A stretch of DNA of 6,791 nucleotides from Tannerella sp. (GTDB lineage: Bacteria > Bacteroidota > Bacteroidia > Bacteroidales > Tannerellaceae): assembly GCA_031271245.1 (NCBI GenBank), contig JAISWC010000305.1, positions 1 through 6,791 of the forward strand. Direction: 5' to 3'. Below, piece after piece: positions 1-5,858 of the stretch. The notes below the pieces were generated by a model, which did not search any database, was not told the origin of the DNA, and worked only from the letters and a program-made list of their open reading frames with translations. Made by a program: the position numbers and the translations under genes. The stretch's first letter is position 1. Each line of letters begins with the position of its first letter.

Positions 1-1
1 C

Positions 2-790
2 CTGCTGGGCAAGTCCGCCGATGCCGCCCGCTACGAAACGCTGGCCGAAAACATCAGACAGGCCTTTCTGGCGGCCTTTTACGACCCTGCCACCGGTAAA
101 ATTGAGCGCAACAGTCAAACGGCTGGTGCGATGGCCCTGTACACCGGGCTGGTCGACGGCGAGCGGCGCGACGCGACTCTTCAAAATCTGATAGACGACA
201 TCCGCAGCCGCAATAACGCCCTTACGGCCGGCGACGTGGGCTACCGCTACGTGCTTCGTGCACTGGAAGAGAACGGACGTTCGGACGTGATTTTCGACAT
301 GAACAGCAAGTACGACGTTCCGGGCTACGGCTGGCAGCTGGCACACGGCGCAACGGCGCTGACGGAATCCTGGCAGGCCTACGGTTTCGTATCGAACAAC
401 CATTTCATGCTGGGGCATCTGATGGAGTGGCTCTACGGCGGATTGGGCGGCATCCGGCAGCAGGCACATTCGGTCGCATTCCGCGACGTGCTCATCGACC
501 CGCAGACCGTCGGAGACGTACGCAATGCACAGACCCGTTACGAATCGCCCTACGGCGCCATCCGTTGCGAATGGGAGAAAAGGGAGGACGGCCAGTACCG
601 GATTACCGTCACCATACCGCCCAACAGCACGGCGAAAATCGCCATCCCGGCTACTGACCCGCAACAGGTGACTACCTACGGTCTTCCCCTGTCCGCCTCG
701 GAAGATGTTCGCATCGCCGGAACGGAGAATGGGAAACTGTGGCTGGAAACAGGTTCCGGAACCTACCGGTTCGAAACGGGCGCATTTTAA
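2..790 (+). CDS. GH78-type alpha-L-rhamnosidase, C-terminal part (5' end outside window)
   Basis: The frame is open from base 2 to TAA at 788-790, giving 262 residues with no start in the window. Known GH78 enzymes hydrolyse terminal alpha-L-rhamnose from glycosides and polysaccharides by inversion, and in Bacteroidota they usually act in the periplasm. Visible features are the end of the (alpha/alpha)6 barrel: NSQTAGAMALYTGLV (residues 37-51), then GDVGYRYVLRAL, then PGYGWQLAHGATALTESW. The Glu of that last motif (codon 365-367) aligns with the usual catalytic base. Next come SNNHFMLGHLMEWLYGGLGG and the C-terminal beta-sandwich, with SPYGAIRCEWE and IPPNSTAKIAIP, as in Bac_rhamnosid_C. The general-acid region lies upstream of the window. 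Only family-level recognition is possible; linkage specificity and signal peptide cannot be judged. A GH78-like enzyme with another substrate is the main alternative. Confidence 0.86.
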   Translation: MLGKSADAARYETLAENIRQAFLAAFYDPATGKIERNSQTAGAMALYTGLVDGERRDATLQNLIDDIRSRNNALTAGDVGYRYVLRALEENGRSDVIFDMNSKYDVPGYGWQLAHGATALTESWQAYGFVSNNHFMLGHLMEWLYGGLGGIRQQAHSVAFRDVLIDPQTVGDVRNAQTRYESPYGAIRCEWEKREDGQYRITVTIPPNSTAKIAIPATDPQQVTTYGLPLSASEDVRIAGTENGKLWLETGSGTYRFETGAF

Positions 791-795
791 AGAAT

Positions 796-849
796 GGAGA
801 GTGGAGCGGCGTGAAAGTACTAAAAGTGAGGAGTGTCGCTGCACTCTCC
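796..849. terminator. Stem-loop just after the rhamnosidase stop codon
   Basis: GGAGAGTGGAGCGGC (796-810) is the inverse of GTCGCTGCACTCTCC (835-849), with one real mismatch and one G-T pair, around a 24-nt loop. It starts 5 nt after the TAA. The stem is followed by a CT-rich stretch rather than a T-run, so it is not a classical intrinsic terminator. A transcript-end or 3'-stabilising hairpin is an inference from its position. Confidence 0.45.
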
Positions 850-1086
850 TCTCTCCCTCTCTTGTGGAGCTACTGTTTATACACCACATTTTTCGACTTT
901 GGTCGACCGAAATCAAGCATTCCGCCGGTAAAGAAATGCGACAGGCTGAAATGTACCCCCCACTTTTGTCAGAGAGCCTTTGAGTGCGCCGACAGTCGAT
1001 TCGGACGGTAGCCAAACGGGAATGCCCTTCGCAGGCCAGTCTCTTCCGCAGCCCCCTTTAGGCGCGGAAATCACGCAGGCGATGAT

Positions 1087-1213
1087 TTCCATCCTTCAAA
1101 GGATGATGTCCGTCACGCAAGAGACAAAAACCGTCAGCCGGTTTATGGGGTTCGTCAGTCAATTTATGAACCCCGTCTCTTGCGTGACGGGGTTCATCCT
1201 TCGAAGGATGAAA
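1087..1213. repeat. Branched inverted-repeat structure inside the 21-bp repeats
   Basis: The outer arms are 1087-1125 and 1175-1213 (39 nt each). The innermost 16 bases (1110-1125 and 1175-1190, CCGTCACGCAAGAGAC and its complement) match perfectly. The rest has about five mismatches. The 49 nt between the arms are filled by two further perfect short stems: AAACCG/CGGTTT (1128-1133 with 1139-1144) and GGGGTTC/GAACCCC (1147-1153 with 1168-1174). A transcript of either strand could therefore fold as a three-way junction with almost no unpaired linker. Each outer arm also carries its own palindrome. Confidence 0.7.
1193..1212. repeat. Perfect 20-bp palindrome
   Basis: TTCATCCTTC followed directly by its reverse complement GAAGGATGAA. 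The 14-bp core recurs with one changed base at 1091-1104 (ATCCTTCAAAGGAT). It could be a dimeric protein site, a cruciform-prone sequence or a repeat-unit core. The repeat context favours the last. Confidence 0.7.
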
Positions 1214-1511
1214 TCTGTTAACCGGTTTATGAAGTCCGTCAGTCGGTTTATGAAACCCGTCACGCGAAAGATGTTTTTCATCACCCAAGCGATATCGGCA
1301 CCCATACCCCCGAAAAAAACAACTCTTATCTATAAGTCAATTAATAATCAGGATAATGGAAAATTTGGTGGGAGTTTTAATCCGTCCTGCGGTCATGGTG
1401 TGAGCGAACCTTCGACCTAAAAAGTTGTGTATAGTCAGAAATATTCTGCCCATTATGGGATGCGAAATAAATATAGGTATAGCCGTTTCAAAAAGCGGAT
1501 CAATAGCAGGG

Positions 1512-1679
1512 AAAAGTCCCGTCAGAGACGAAATGTCGGTAGAAAATACGACAGTAGTCAGCCGAAATCCCGTCAGGGATGACATGTGAAAAGTGAACGA
1601 TTTACATGTCATCCCTGACGGGATTTGTTAGCGGAGGGAACCTGTTTTTCTGCCCACATTCCATCCCTGACGGGATTTT
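1512..1679. repeat. REP/BIME-like element: four palindromic units in two head-on pairs
   Basis: Four copies share the core TCCCGTCAGGGA or its complement. Two are forward (cores near 1516-1529 and 1567-1580) and two are reverse (1611-1624 and 1663-1676). The inner pair forms a perfect 23-bp inverted repeat, 1565-1587 with 1604-1626, around a 16-nt spacer. The outer pair (1512-1547 with about 1644-1679) matches over about 35 nt with transitions and a few other changes, including the flanking AGAAAA on the left and TTTTTCT on the right. The whole block is therefore one hairpin with arms of about 76 nt. Each core is itself a small hairpin (ATCCC-GTCA-GGGAT). This is the architecture of REP elements mobilised by Y1 transposases (RAYTs), but no such gene is in the window. 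It might also serve as a bidirectional terminator. Confidence 0.8.
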
Positions 1680-1834
1680 TGATTGTTATTGCTGTGTCTA
1701 TTGTTATACGTTATTTATTTTTCATCCCTATACGGCAATAAATTAAAGCCGGCAGCCCAAACGGACTTCGGTTCTCATATAAAATTCATTCTTCCCGGAC
1801 AAAAAGTAAGGAAATTCATCCGGAAAATATCAAC

Positions 1835-1869
1835 TTTGAACAGGTGTATCGGATTTATGGCTATCTTTG
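1835..1869 (+). promoter_or_regulatory. Bacteroidota-type promoter of the receptor operon
   Basis: TATCTTTG at 1862-1869 fits the -7 consensus TAnnTTTG exactly. TTTG at 1835-1838 can serve as the -33 element, though the 23-bp gap is slightly longer than the usual 19-21 or so. The -7 box and its flank (TATCTTTGCAAG) are identical to those of the rpsL promoter. The expected transcription start falls at about 1875-1878, on top of the receptor ATG at 1876. Confidence 0.6.
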
Positions 1870-1875
1870 CAAGCG

Positions 1876-4182
1876 ATGGATTATAAAAAATATTATATTT
1901 TATGCGGATACCTCCTGATCTGCCAGTTGGTATGTTCCCAGGTGCATGTCCGGGGGAAAGTGACCGACCGGTTGACGGGGGAGCCTCTTACGGAAGCGGT
2001 TGTATTCGCGAAGGAATCGAATCATATCCATACGGCAACGGATGAAGAAGGCAGGTATGCACTTTCCCTGAAGCGGGGGACGTATACGCTGGTCTCGTCC
2101 TACCTCGGTTTTGAACGGAAGGAAATTACGCTTCGGGCCGATCGGGATACGACCGTCGATTTTGAACTGGAGATGAATACGATGTTAACGGAGGTGGAGA
2201 TCTCGGCGCGTGCGACAGACCGGAACGTCTCCGGCGTACAGATGGGGCTGGAGGAACTGAGCGCGACGGAAATCCGGCGGATGCCGGCGCTGATGGGCGA
2301 GGTGGACGTGCTCAAGGCCATCCAGCTGCTTCCCGGTGTGCAGGCCGTTGCAGAAGGCGGGTCGGGATTCAGCGTGCGGGGCGGGTCGCCCGACCAGAAC
2401 CTGATTCTGATTGACAACACTACCGTCTACAACGCGTCGCACCTGCTGGGTTTCTTTTCGGTATTCAACAACGACGTGCTGAGCGGCATTTCGCTCTACA
2501 AGGGCGATATTCCCCTCAAACACGGCGGACGGCTGTCGTCCCTGCTCGACGTGCAGACCCGCACCGAACAGCCCAAACACTTGCAGGGCACGGGCGGCGT
2601 CGGGCTGATTTCGAGCCGCCTGATGGTGGAGGCGCCGCTGGGAGAAAAAACGTCGTGGATGATTGGCGGACGGCGCAGCTATGCCGACCTATTCCTCAAA
2701 CTCTCGGCCGAAGATGCTCTGCGCAGGTCGTCCGTTTACTTCTACGACCTGAACGCCAAAATCACGCACCGCCTGACCGACCGGGACCGGCTGGAACTGA
2801 ACGGGTATTACGGCACCGACCATTTCGGCGCCACCATGGGCGAGTTCCATTACGGCAACGGCGCCGCCTCGCTGCTCTGGGGACACGCCTTCTCCGAAAC
2901 GCTCTATGCCAGAACCGGCCTGCACCTGGCCAGCTACGACTACGGCCTGGTATCCAGACTCGAAAATGCTAAGGCGAGCTGGATATCCGGCATCCGGGAC
3001 TGGAGCCTGCGCTTCGATCTCAGTTACTCCCCTGGCGACCGGTGGAACCTGAACTGTGGCGCTTCGGCCGTTCTGCACCGCTTCAATCCGGGCGTCATCA
3101 CGATGGAAGGCTACGGAGGACTGCGGAAAGAGGCCGGCACTGCAATGGAATACAGCCTGTACGTCTCGAACGAACAGAAACTTTCGGAGCATCTCACCGT
3201 CCGATACGGCCTGCGCGGGACGATCTTCCAGAACGTCGGACGGGCCACCGTGCCGCGATATGACGAAAATCACGAAGCAGTCGACACGGCGGTATATGCG
3301 GCCGGGAAAGTCTATCACACTTCCCCGGCCCTGGAGCCGCGCGTGGGAGTGGTGTGGAAACTGACGGACGCTTCGTCGGTAAAGATGAATTACGCCCACA
3401 ACGTGCAGTTCATCCAGCTGGCCAACAACTCCGCCTCCGGCTCGCCGCTTGACATCTGGTTTTCGGCCGGCCCCAACATACGCCCGCAGCACGTCGACCT
3501 CTATTCGGCCGGCTATTTCCGCAACTTCGGAAACGATACCTGGGAAGCCTCCGCAGAACTGTATTACAGGCACCTGACCCATGTGATCGATTTCGCCGAA
3601 CATGCCACGCTGCTGATGAATCCCAACCTGGACGGCGAGGTGCGCACCGGCGCCGGCCGCGCCTATGGGGTGGAATGGATGCTGCGCAGGACGGCGGGCG
3701 CGCTGACCGGTTTCCTCAACTACACGCTCTCGCGTTCCGAACGTACCATCCCCGAAATCAACGGGGGAAAAACGTACCTGGCGCCCTACGACAGAACCCA
3801 TGCCCTGAACGTGGTGGCCAACTACGCATTTTCGGAAAAATGGAACTTTTCCGCCACCTGGGTGTATGCAACGGGCCATCCGACCACCTATCCGTCGGGG
3901 CGTTTCGAAATCAACGGTGAGTATTTCCCGATATATTCCGGACGCAACGAATACCGCCGTCCCGACTATCACCGGCTGGACCTGTCGATCGGTTTCATCC
4001 CGCATCCCCGTTCCGGCAAACGCTGGCAAAGCGAGTGGAATCTTTCCCTCTACAACGCCTACGGGAAGAAAAATCCCTGGATGATTACCTACGACCAGAA
4101 TGCCGACACGGGACTGCCTTATGCCGAAATGCTGTATCTGTTCGGGATAGTCCCCTCCATTACGTATAACTTCAAATTTTGA
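1876..4182 (+). CDS. TonB-dependent outer-membrane receptor with carboxypeptidase-regulatory-like domain
   Basis: The protein has 768 residues and should form a 22-strand outer-membrane barrel importing an unknown ligand with energy from TonB-ExbBD. ATG 1876 is chosen because the in-frame TTG at 1867 lies inside the -7 promoter box, and because the protein then starts with a proper signal peptide (lysines, then ILCGYLLICQLVCS, cleavage near residue 21). Residues about 22-105 are a CarboxypepD_reg-like beta-sandwich (GKVTDRLTGEPL, DEEGRYAL). TEVEIS (105-110) sits where a TonB box is expected. The plug spans about 124-228 (IQLLPGV, GFSVRGGSPDQNLILID, GGRLSSLLDV). The barrel follows and ends in ITYNFKF, with the terminal aromatic residue typical of BAM substrates. 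It lacks SusC length and has no SusD neighbour; the DUF4249 gene 5 nt downstream is its partner. The ligand could be a siderophore, peptide or glycan, and the sequence does not decide. Confidence 0.95.
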   Translation: MDYKKYYILCGYLLICQLVCSQVHVRGKVTDRLTGEPLTEAVVFAKESNHIHTATDEEGRYALSLKRGTYTLVSSYLGFERKEITLRADRDTTVDFELEMNTMLTEVEISARATDRNVSGVQMGLEELSATEIRRMPALMGEVDVLKAIQLLPGVQAVAEGGSGFSVRGGSPDQNLILIDNTTVYNASHLLGFFSVFNNDVLSGISLYKGDIPLKHGGRLSSLLDVQTRTEQPKHLQGTGGVGLISSRLMVEAPLGEKTSWMIGGRRSYADLFLKLSAEDALRRSSVYFYDLNAKITHRLTDRDRLELNGYYGTDHFGATMGEFHYGNGAASLLWGHAFSETLYARTGLHLASYDYGLVSRLENAKASWISGIRDWSLRFDLSYSPGDRWNLNCGASAVLHRFNPGVITMEGYGGLRKEAGTAMEYSLYVSNEQKLSEHLTVRYGLRGTIFQNVGRATVPRYDENHEAVDTAVYAAGKVYHTSPALEPRVGVVWKLTDASSVKMNYAHNVQFIQLANNSASGSPLDIWFSAGPNIRPQHVDLYSAGYFRNFGNDTWEASAELYYRHLTHVIDFAEHATLLMNPNLDGEVRTGAGRAYGVEWMLRRTAGALTGFLNYTLSRSERTIPEINGGKTYLAPYDRTHALNVVANYAFSEKWNFSATWVYATGHPTTYPSGRFEINGEYFPIYSGRNEYRRPDYHRLDLSIGFIPHPRSGKRWQSEWNLSLYNAYGKKNPWMITYDQNADTGLPYAEMLYLFGIVPSITYNFKF

Positions 4183-4187
4183 ATCAT

Positions 4188-5066
4188 ATGTCACACCTGT
4201 TTCACTTTTTTTCCTGCCTCCTGCTTCTCTTTGCACCGCTTGCGTGCACGGCGCCGATCGAACTGAAAACAAACGACTCGGAGCCGGTGATTGTCATTTA
4301 CGGTTCCCTGACGGAACATGAAGCGCAGCAGGTGATCCGGATATCCGGTTCGTCCCCGTATTTTGCGGAGAAAAGTAACCGACCTGTTTCGGATGCCGTC
4401 GTGGAGATACGGTCGTCGGACGGTCAGACGTTTGAACTGGAAGAACTGCCCGATGACAGGGGATATTATCAGACTCTCCGGACGATGGCCGCCGTTCCGG
4501 GCGTGACTTACCGGCTGAGCGTGGAAGTGGATTTCGACGGGGACGGCCGGAGGGAAATGTACGAAGCTACTGCAACCATGTATCCAGCCTTCCAAATAGA
4601 TTCTCTCACCGTCGATCCGATCAACCTCATGGGATACAGGCATTATGCGGTGAATCTCTACGCTCCGGAAGAATCCTCCGAAGATTATTACATGATGCGC
4701 TACATCCTCAACGACACGCTGATGGAATATCAACTGTCCAATTTCGGCGTCTTTTCCGATATGGGGATCAATGGTCAATATCTCAGCGGGATGCCGCTGA
4801 TGTACTTCGACGACATATCCAACAAAAGTGATATGATAAGCGAAGACAACGGCGCGACGTTTGTACAGTCCGGCGATAAAATCACAATATGTATCAGCCG
4901 GATCGAAAAGGGATTTTATGATTTCATCCGGCAGTGCCAGTCGGAAAAGCGGGGCGAAAATCCGTTCTTCGGCGGCCCGGCCTCCAATATCACAACCAAT
5001 ATCAGTGGCGGCATCGGCTATTTTTCGGCCTATACTACCACATCGGCAGATATTTATATACCGTAA
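4188..5066 (+). CDS. DUF4249-family lipoprotein, partner of the upstream receptor
   Basis: This is a 292-residue protein. ATG 4188, 5 nt after the receptor stop, gives MSHLFHFFSC followed by LLLLFAPLAC. That is a lipoprotein signal with Cys20 as the lipidated residue, although Pro at -3 makes the lipobox imperfect. An in-frame TTG at 4179 overlapping the receptor stop would only add three residues. The mature N-terminus (PIEL, then SEPVIVIYGSL) and the C-terminal motif NPFFGGPASNITTNISGGIG with YFSAY match my recollection of DUF4249 proteins, which are commonly encoded next to TonB-dependent receptors. By analogy with SusD it may be a surface lipoprotein that helps capture the ligand; this is inference. 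An early beta-rich domain (about 35-130) contains DFDGDGRREMYE (115-126), an EF-hand-like calcium loop. Translation is probably coupled to the receptor gene. Confidence 0.88.
   Translation: MSHLFHFFSCLLLLFAPLACTAPIELKTNDSEPVIVIYGSLTEHEAQQVIRISGSSPYFAEKSNRPVSDAVVEIRSSDGQTFELEELPDDRGYYQTLRTMAAVPGVTYRLSVEVDFDGDGRREMYEATATMYPAFQIDSLTVDPINLMGYRHYAVNLYAPEESSEDYYMMRYILNDTLMEYQLSNFGVFSDMGINGQYLSGMPLMYFDDISNKSDMISEDNGATFVQSGDKITICISRIEKGFYDFIRQCQSEKRGENPFFGGPASNITTNISGGIGYFSAYTTTSADIYIP
4530..4565 (+). other. Codons for an EF-hand-like calcium-binding loop
   Basis: The 12 residues DFDGDGRREMYE have Asp at loop positions 1, 3 and 5, Gly at 6, Glu at 9 and Glu at 12, the ligand pattern of a canonical EF-hand or dockerin-type loop. 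Position 8 is Arg where a hydrophobic residue is usual. Its setting in a predicted beta-hairpin argues for a stand-alone Dx[DN]xDG loop rather than a helix-loop-helix EF-hand. Confidence 0.45.
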
Positions 5067-5164
5067 CGGAGATTCAAGGGTTTTTGGTTTGAACGGTTTG
5101 AAAATCAGGGTGATTTCCAGATAAAGCCGACAGACTTGCAGCAAATGGGAAAGAGGTGATACGA

Positions 5165-5181
5165 TTTTTTTTTGATTTTTT
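5165..5181 (+). promoter_or_regulatory. T-tract upstream of the rpsL promoter, possible UP-like element
   Basis: Nine Ts (5165-5173) and six Ts (5176-5181) are separated by GA. They lie about 48-64 bases upstream of the expected rpsL start, where AT-rich DNA can contact the alpha subunits of RNA polymerase in strong ribosomal promoters. No stem precedes the T-run, so I do not call it a terminator for the DUF4249 gene. Function is inferred from position only. Confidence 0.3.
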
Positions 5182-5191
5182 CCTGAAAACA

Positions 5192-5222
5192 CTTGCCGGT
5201 AAGAAAAAAGTCCGTATCTTTG
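5192..5222 (+). promoter_or_regulatory. Bacteroidota-type promoter of the str operon
   Basis: TATCTTTG at 5215-5222 is a perfect TAnnTTTG -7 box. CTTG at 5192-5195 supplies a TTG-type -33 element with a 19-bp gap, close to the consensus spacing. Transcription should begin near 5228-5230, giving an A-rich leader of about 55 nt before the rpsL ATG. No Shine-Dalgarno sequence is visible in that leader, as is usual in this phylum. Confidence 0.75.
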
Positions 5223-5284
5223 CAAGCCGAAATAAAAAAAGCATAAGCAATATAGAATTAAGAGTTTATAAAATAGAGTAGAAA

Positions 5285-5692
5285 ATGCCTACAATTCAGC
5301 AATTAGTACGAAAAGGAAGAGAAGCGCTGGTAGTGAAGGGAAAATCTCCCGCGCTGGATTCCTGTCCTCAGAGGCGTGGTGTATGCGTGCGTGTATACAC
5401 GACGACGCCGAAGAAACCGAACTCCGCGATGCGTAAAGTCGCCCGTGTTCGCTTGACGAACCACAAGGAGGTGAACTCGTATATCCCGGGCGAAGGTCAC
5501 AACCTGCAGGAACACTCCATCGTGATGGTGCGCGGCGGACGTGTGAAAGACCTGCCGGGCGTGCGTTATCATATTGTACGCGGGACTTTGGATACGGCAG
5601 GCGTAGCCGGTCGCACGCAGCGCCGTTCGAAATACGGCGCCAAGCGCCCGAAACCGGGAGCCGCTCCAACAAAGGCAAAGGGAAAGAAATGA
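5285..5692 (+). CDS. rpsL: 30S ribosomal protein S12
   Basis: S12 lies at the decoding centre of the 30S subunit and controls tRNA selection accuracy. The 135 residues cover the whole family, with TTPKKPNSAMRKVARVRLTN (40-59), GEGHNLQEHS (69-78) and RGGRVKDLPGVRYH (83-96) almost identical to other bacteria. The two classic streptomycin-resistance positions, Lys43 and Lys88 (numbered with the initiator Met), are wild type. Asp89 is the residue methylthiolated by RimO in species that have that enzyme. The C-terminus carries a Lys/Pro/Ala-rich tail (KPGAAPTKAKGKK) about ten residues longer than the E. coli protein. It is the first gene of the str operon, read from the promoter at 5192-5222. Confidence 0.99.
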   Translation: MPTIQQLVRKGREALVVKGKSPALDSCPQRRGVCVRVYTTTPKKPNSAMRKVARVRLTNHKEVNSYIPGEGHNLQEHSIVMVRGGRVKDLPGVRYHIVRGTLDTAGVAGRTQRRSKYGAKRPKPGAAPTKAKGKK

Positions 5693-5858
5693 GAAGGATA
5701 ACAAGCAGTTTCATGTGTCAATAAACAGTTTAAGAACATAATAAATATCGGTTTAAGTTATTGGGAATACGATTTCAGGTTGAGTAAATGGTTCGGAGGA
5801 ACTGTTGAAGACAAATACATCAGCAACCAAAAACAAGAACGAAAATTCTGAAAACAAA
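5693..5858 (+). other. rpsL-rpsG intercistronic region, possible site of S7 feedback control
   Basis: These 166 nt are AT-rich and lack a convincing terminator or a TAnnTTTG promoter, so rpsG is probably read from the rpsL promoter. In E. coli the S12-S7 spacer is the target by which S7 represses its own translation. Whether that holds here is unknown, because I find no strong stem. A 7-bp direct repeat GTTTAAG (5728-5734 and 5751-5757) and a GGAGGA (5795-5800) are the only motifs I see. Confidence 0.35.
5795..5800 (+). promoter_or_regulatory. Shine-Dalgarno-like GGAGGA upstream of rpsG
   Basis: GGAGGA ends 4 nt before an in-frame TTG at 5805, which would add 18 Asn/Lys-rich residues to S7. 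I chose ATG 5859 instead, since it gives exactly the MRKSKPKK start and 158-residue length expected for Bacteroidota S7. The match may be chance, as most genes of this phylum do not use such sites, but it is unusually good. Confidence 0.3.

Larger units (their letters stand above)
1070..1300. repeat. Eleven degenerate 21-bp tandem units with nested palindromes
   Basis: Units start at 1070, 1091, 1112 and so on to 1280. The best-conserved ones (1133, 1154, 1217, 1238) approach GTCAGTCGGTTTATGAAACC plus one base, and they differ mostly by transitions. Units 1091 and 1196 share ATCCTTC(A/G)AAGGATG. Unit 1175 opens with the exact reverse complement of the first 14 bases of unit 1112. Because 21 is a multiple of three, both strands stay open. 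The + strand reads heptapeptides of the type VSRFMKS (TTG at 980 or ATG at 1022, to 1420) and the - strand reads types such as RDGFHKP. The + heptads would make a basic amphipathic helix, but no start signal or family supports a gene. An interspersed palindromic repeat or a structured RNA is more likely. Confidence 0.75.
791..1875. other. Intergenic region of about 1.1 kb without a convincing gene
   Basis: This spacer separates the rhamnosidase from the receptor operon. In order it holds the post-stop hairpin (796-849), a stretch with only small palindromes such as GGTCGACC at 901-908, the 21-bp repeat block (1070-1300), an AT-rich unassigned stretch (1301-1511), the REP-like inverted-repeat block (1512-1679), another AT-rich stretch, and the receptor promoter (1835-1869). 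Several ORFs of 60-150 codons exist on both strands. They begin at TTG or inside repeats, resemble no family I recognise, and owe their length to repeats with a period divisible by three. I see no tRNA, no transposase and no CRISPR. Confidence 0.7.

Noticed and set aside
1070..1300. CRISPR array
   Set aside because: The 21-bp units abut each other with no unique spacers, the period is too short, and units occur in inverted relation.
1337..1612. 91-codon ORF on the - strand across the REP-like block
   Set aside because: It begins inside the hairpin and reads repeat units (SSLTGFRLT, SSLTGLFPA). Such ORFs are typical artefacts of palindromic repeats.
1867..1869. TTG as the receptor start
   Set aside because: These bases are part of the -7 promoter box. 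ATG 1876 gives a standard signal peptide.
1683..1886. 67-codon + strand ORF upstream of the receptor
   Set aside because: It overlaps the receptor promoter and start in another frame, is AT-driven and has no initiation signal. The hydrophobic start is compositional.
2689..4272. 527-codon ORF on the - strand opposite the receptor gene
   Set aside because: It is a by-product of GC-rich codon use in the real + strand receptor. Its translation shows no family, and the + strand has clear plug and barrel motifs.
5067..5191. Intrinsic terminator of the DUF4249 gene at the T-tract 5165-5181
   Set aside because: No stable stem lies directly upstream of the Ts. The small TTCAA/TTGAA pairing near 5074 is too weak.
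4191..5225. 344-codon ORF on the - strand opposite the DUF4249 gene
   Set aside because: It has no recognisable domain and runs antisense to a well-supported lipoprotein gene and through the rpsL promoter.
5788..5808. Six-codon leader ORF (MVRRNC) before rpsG
   Set aside because: It is too short to distinguish from chance and nothing suggests attenuation.
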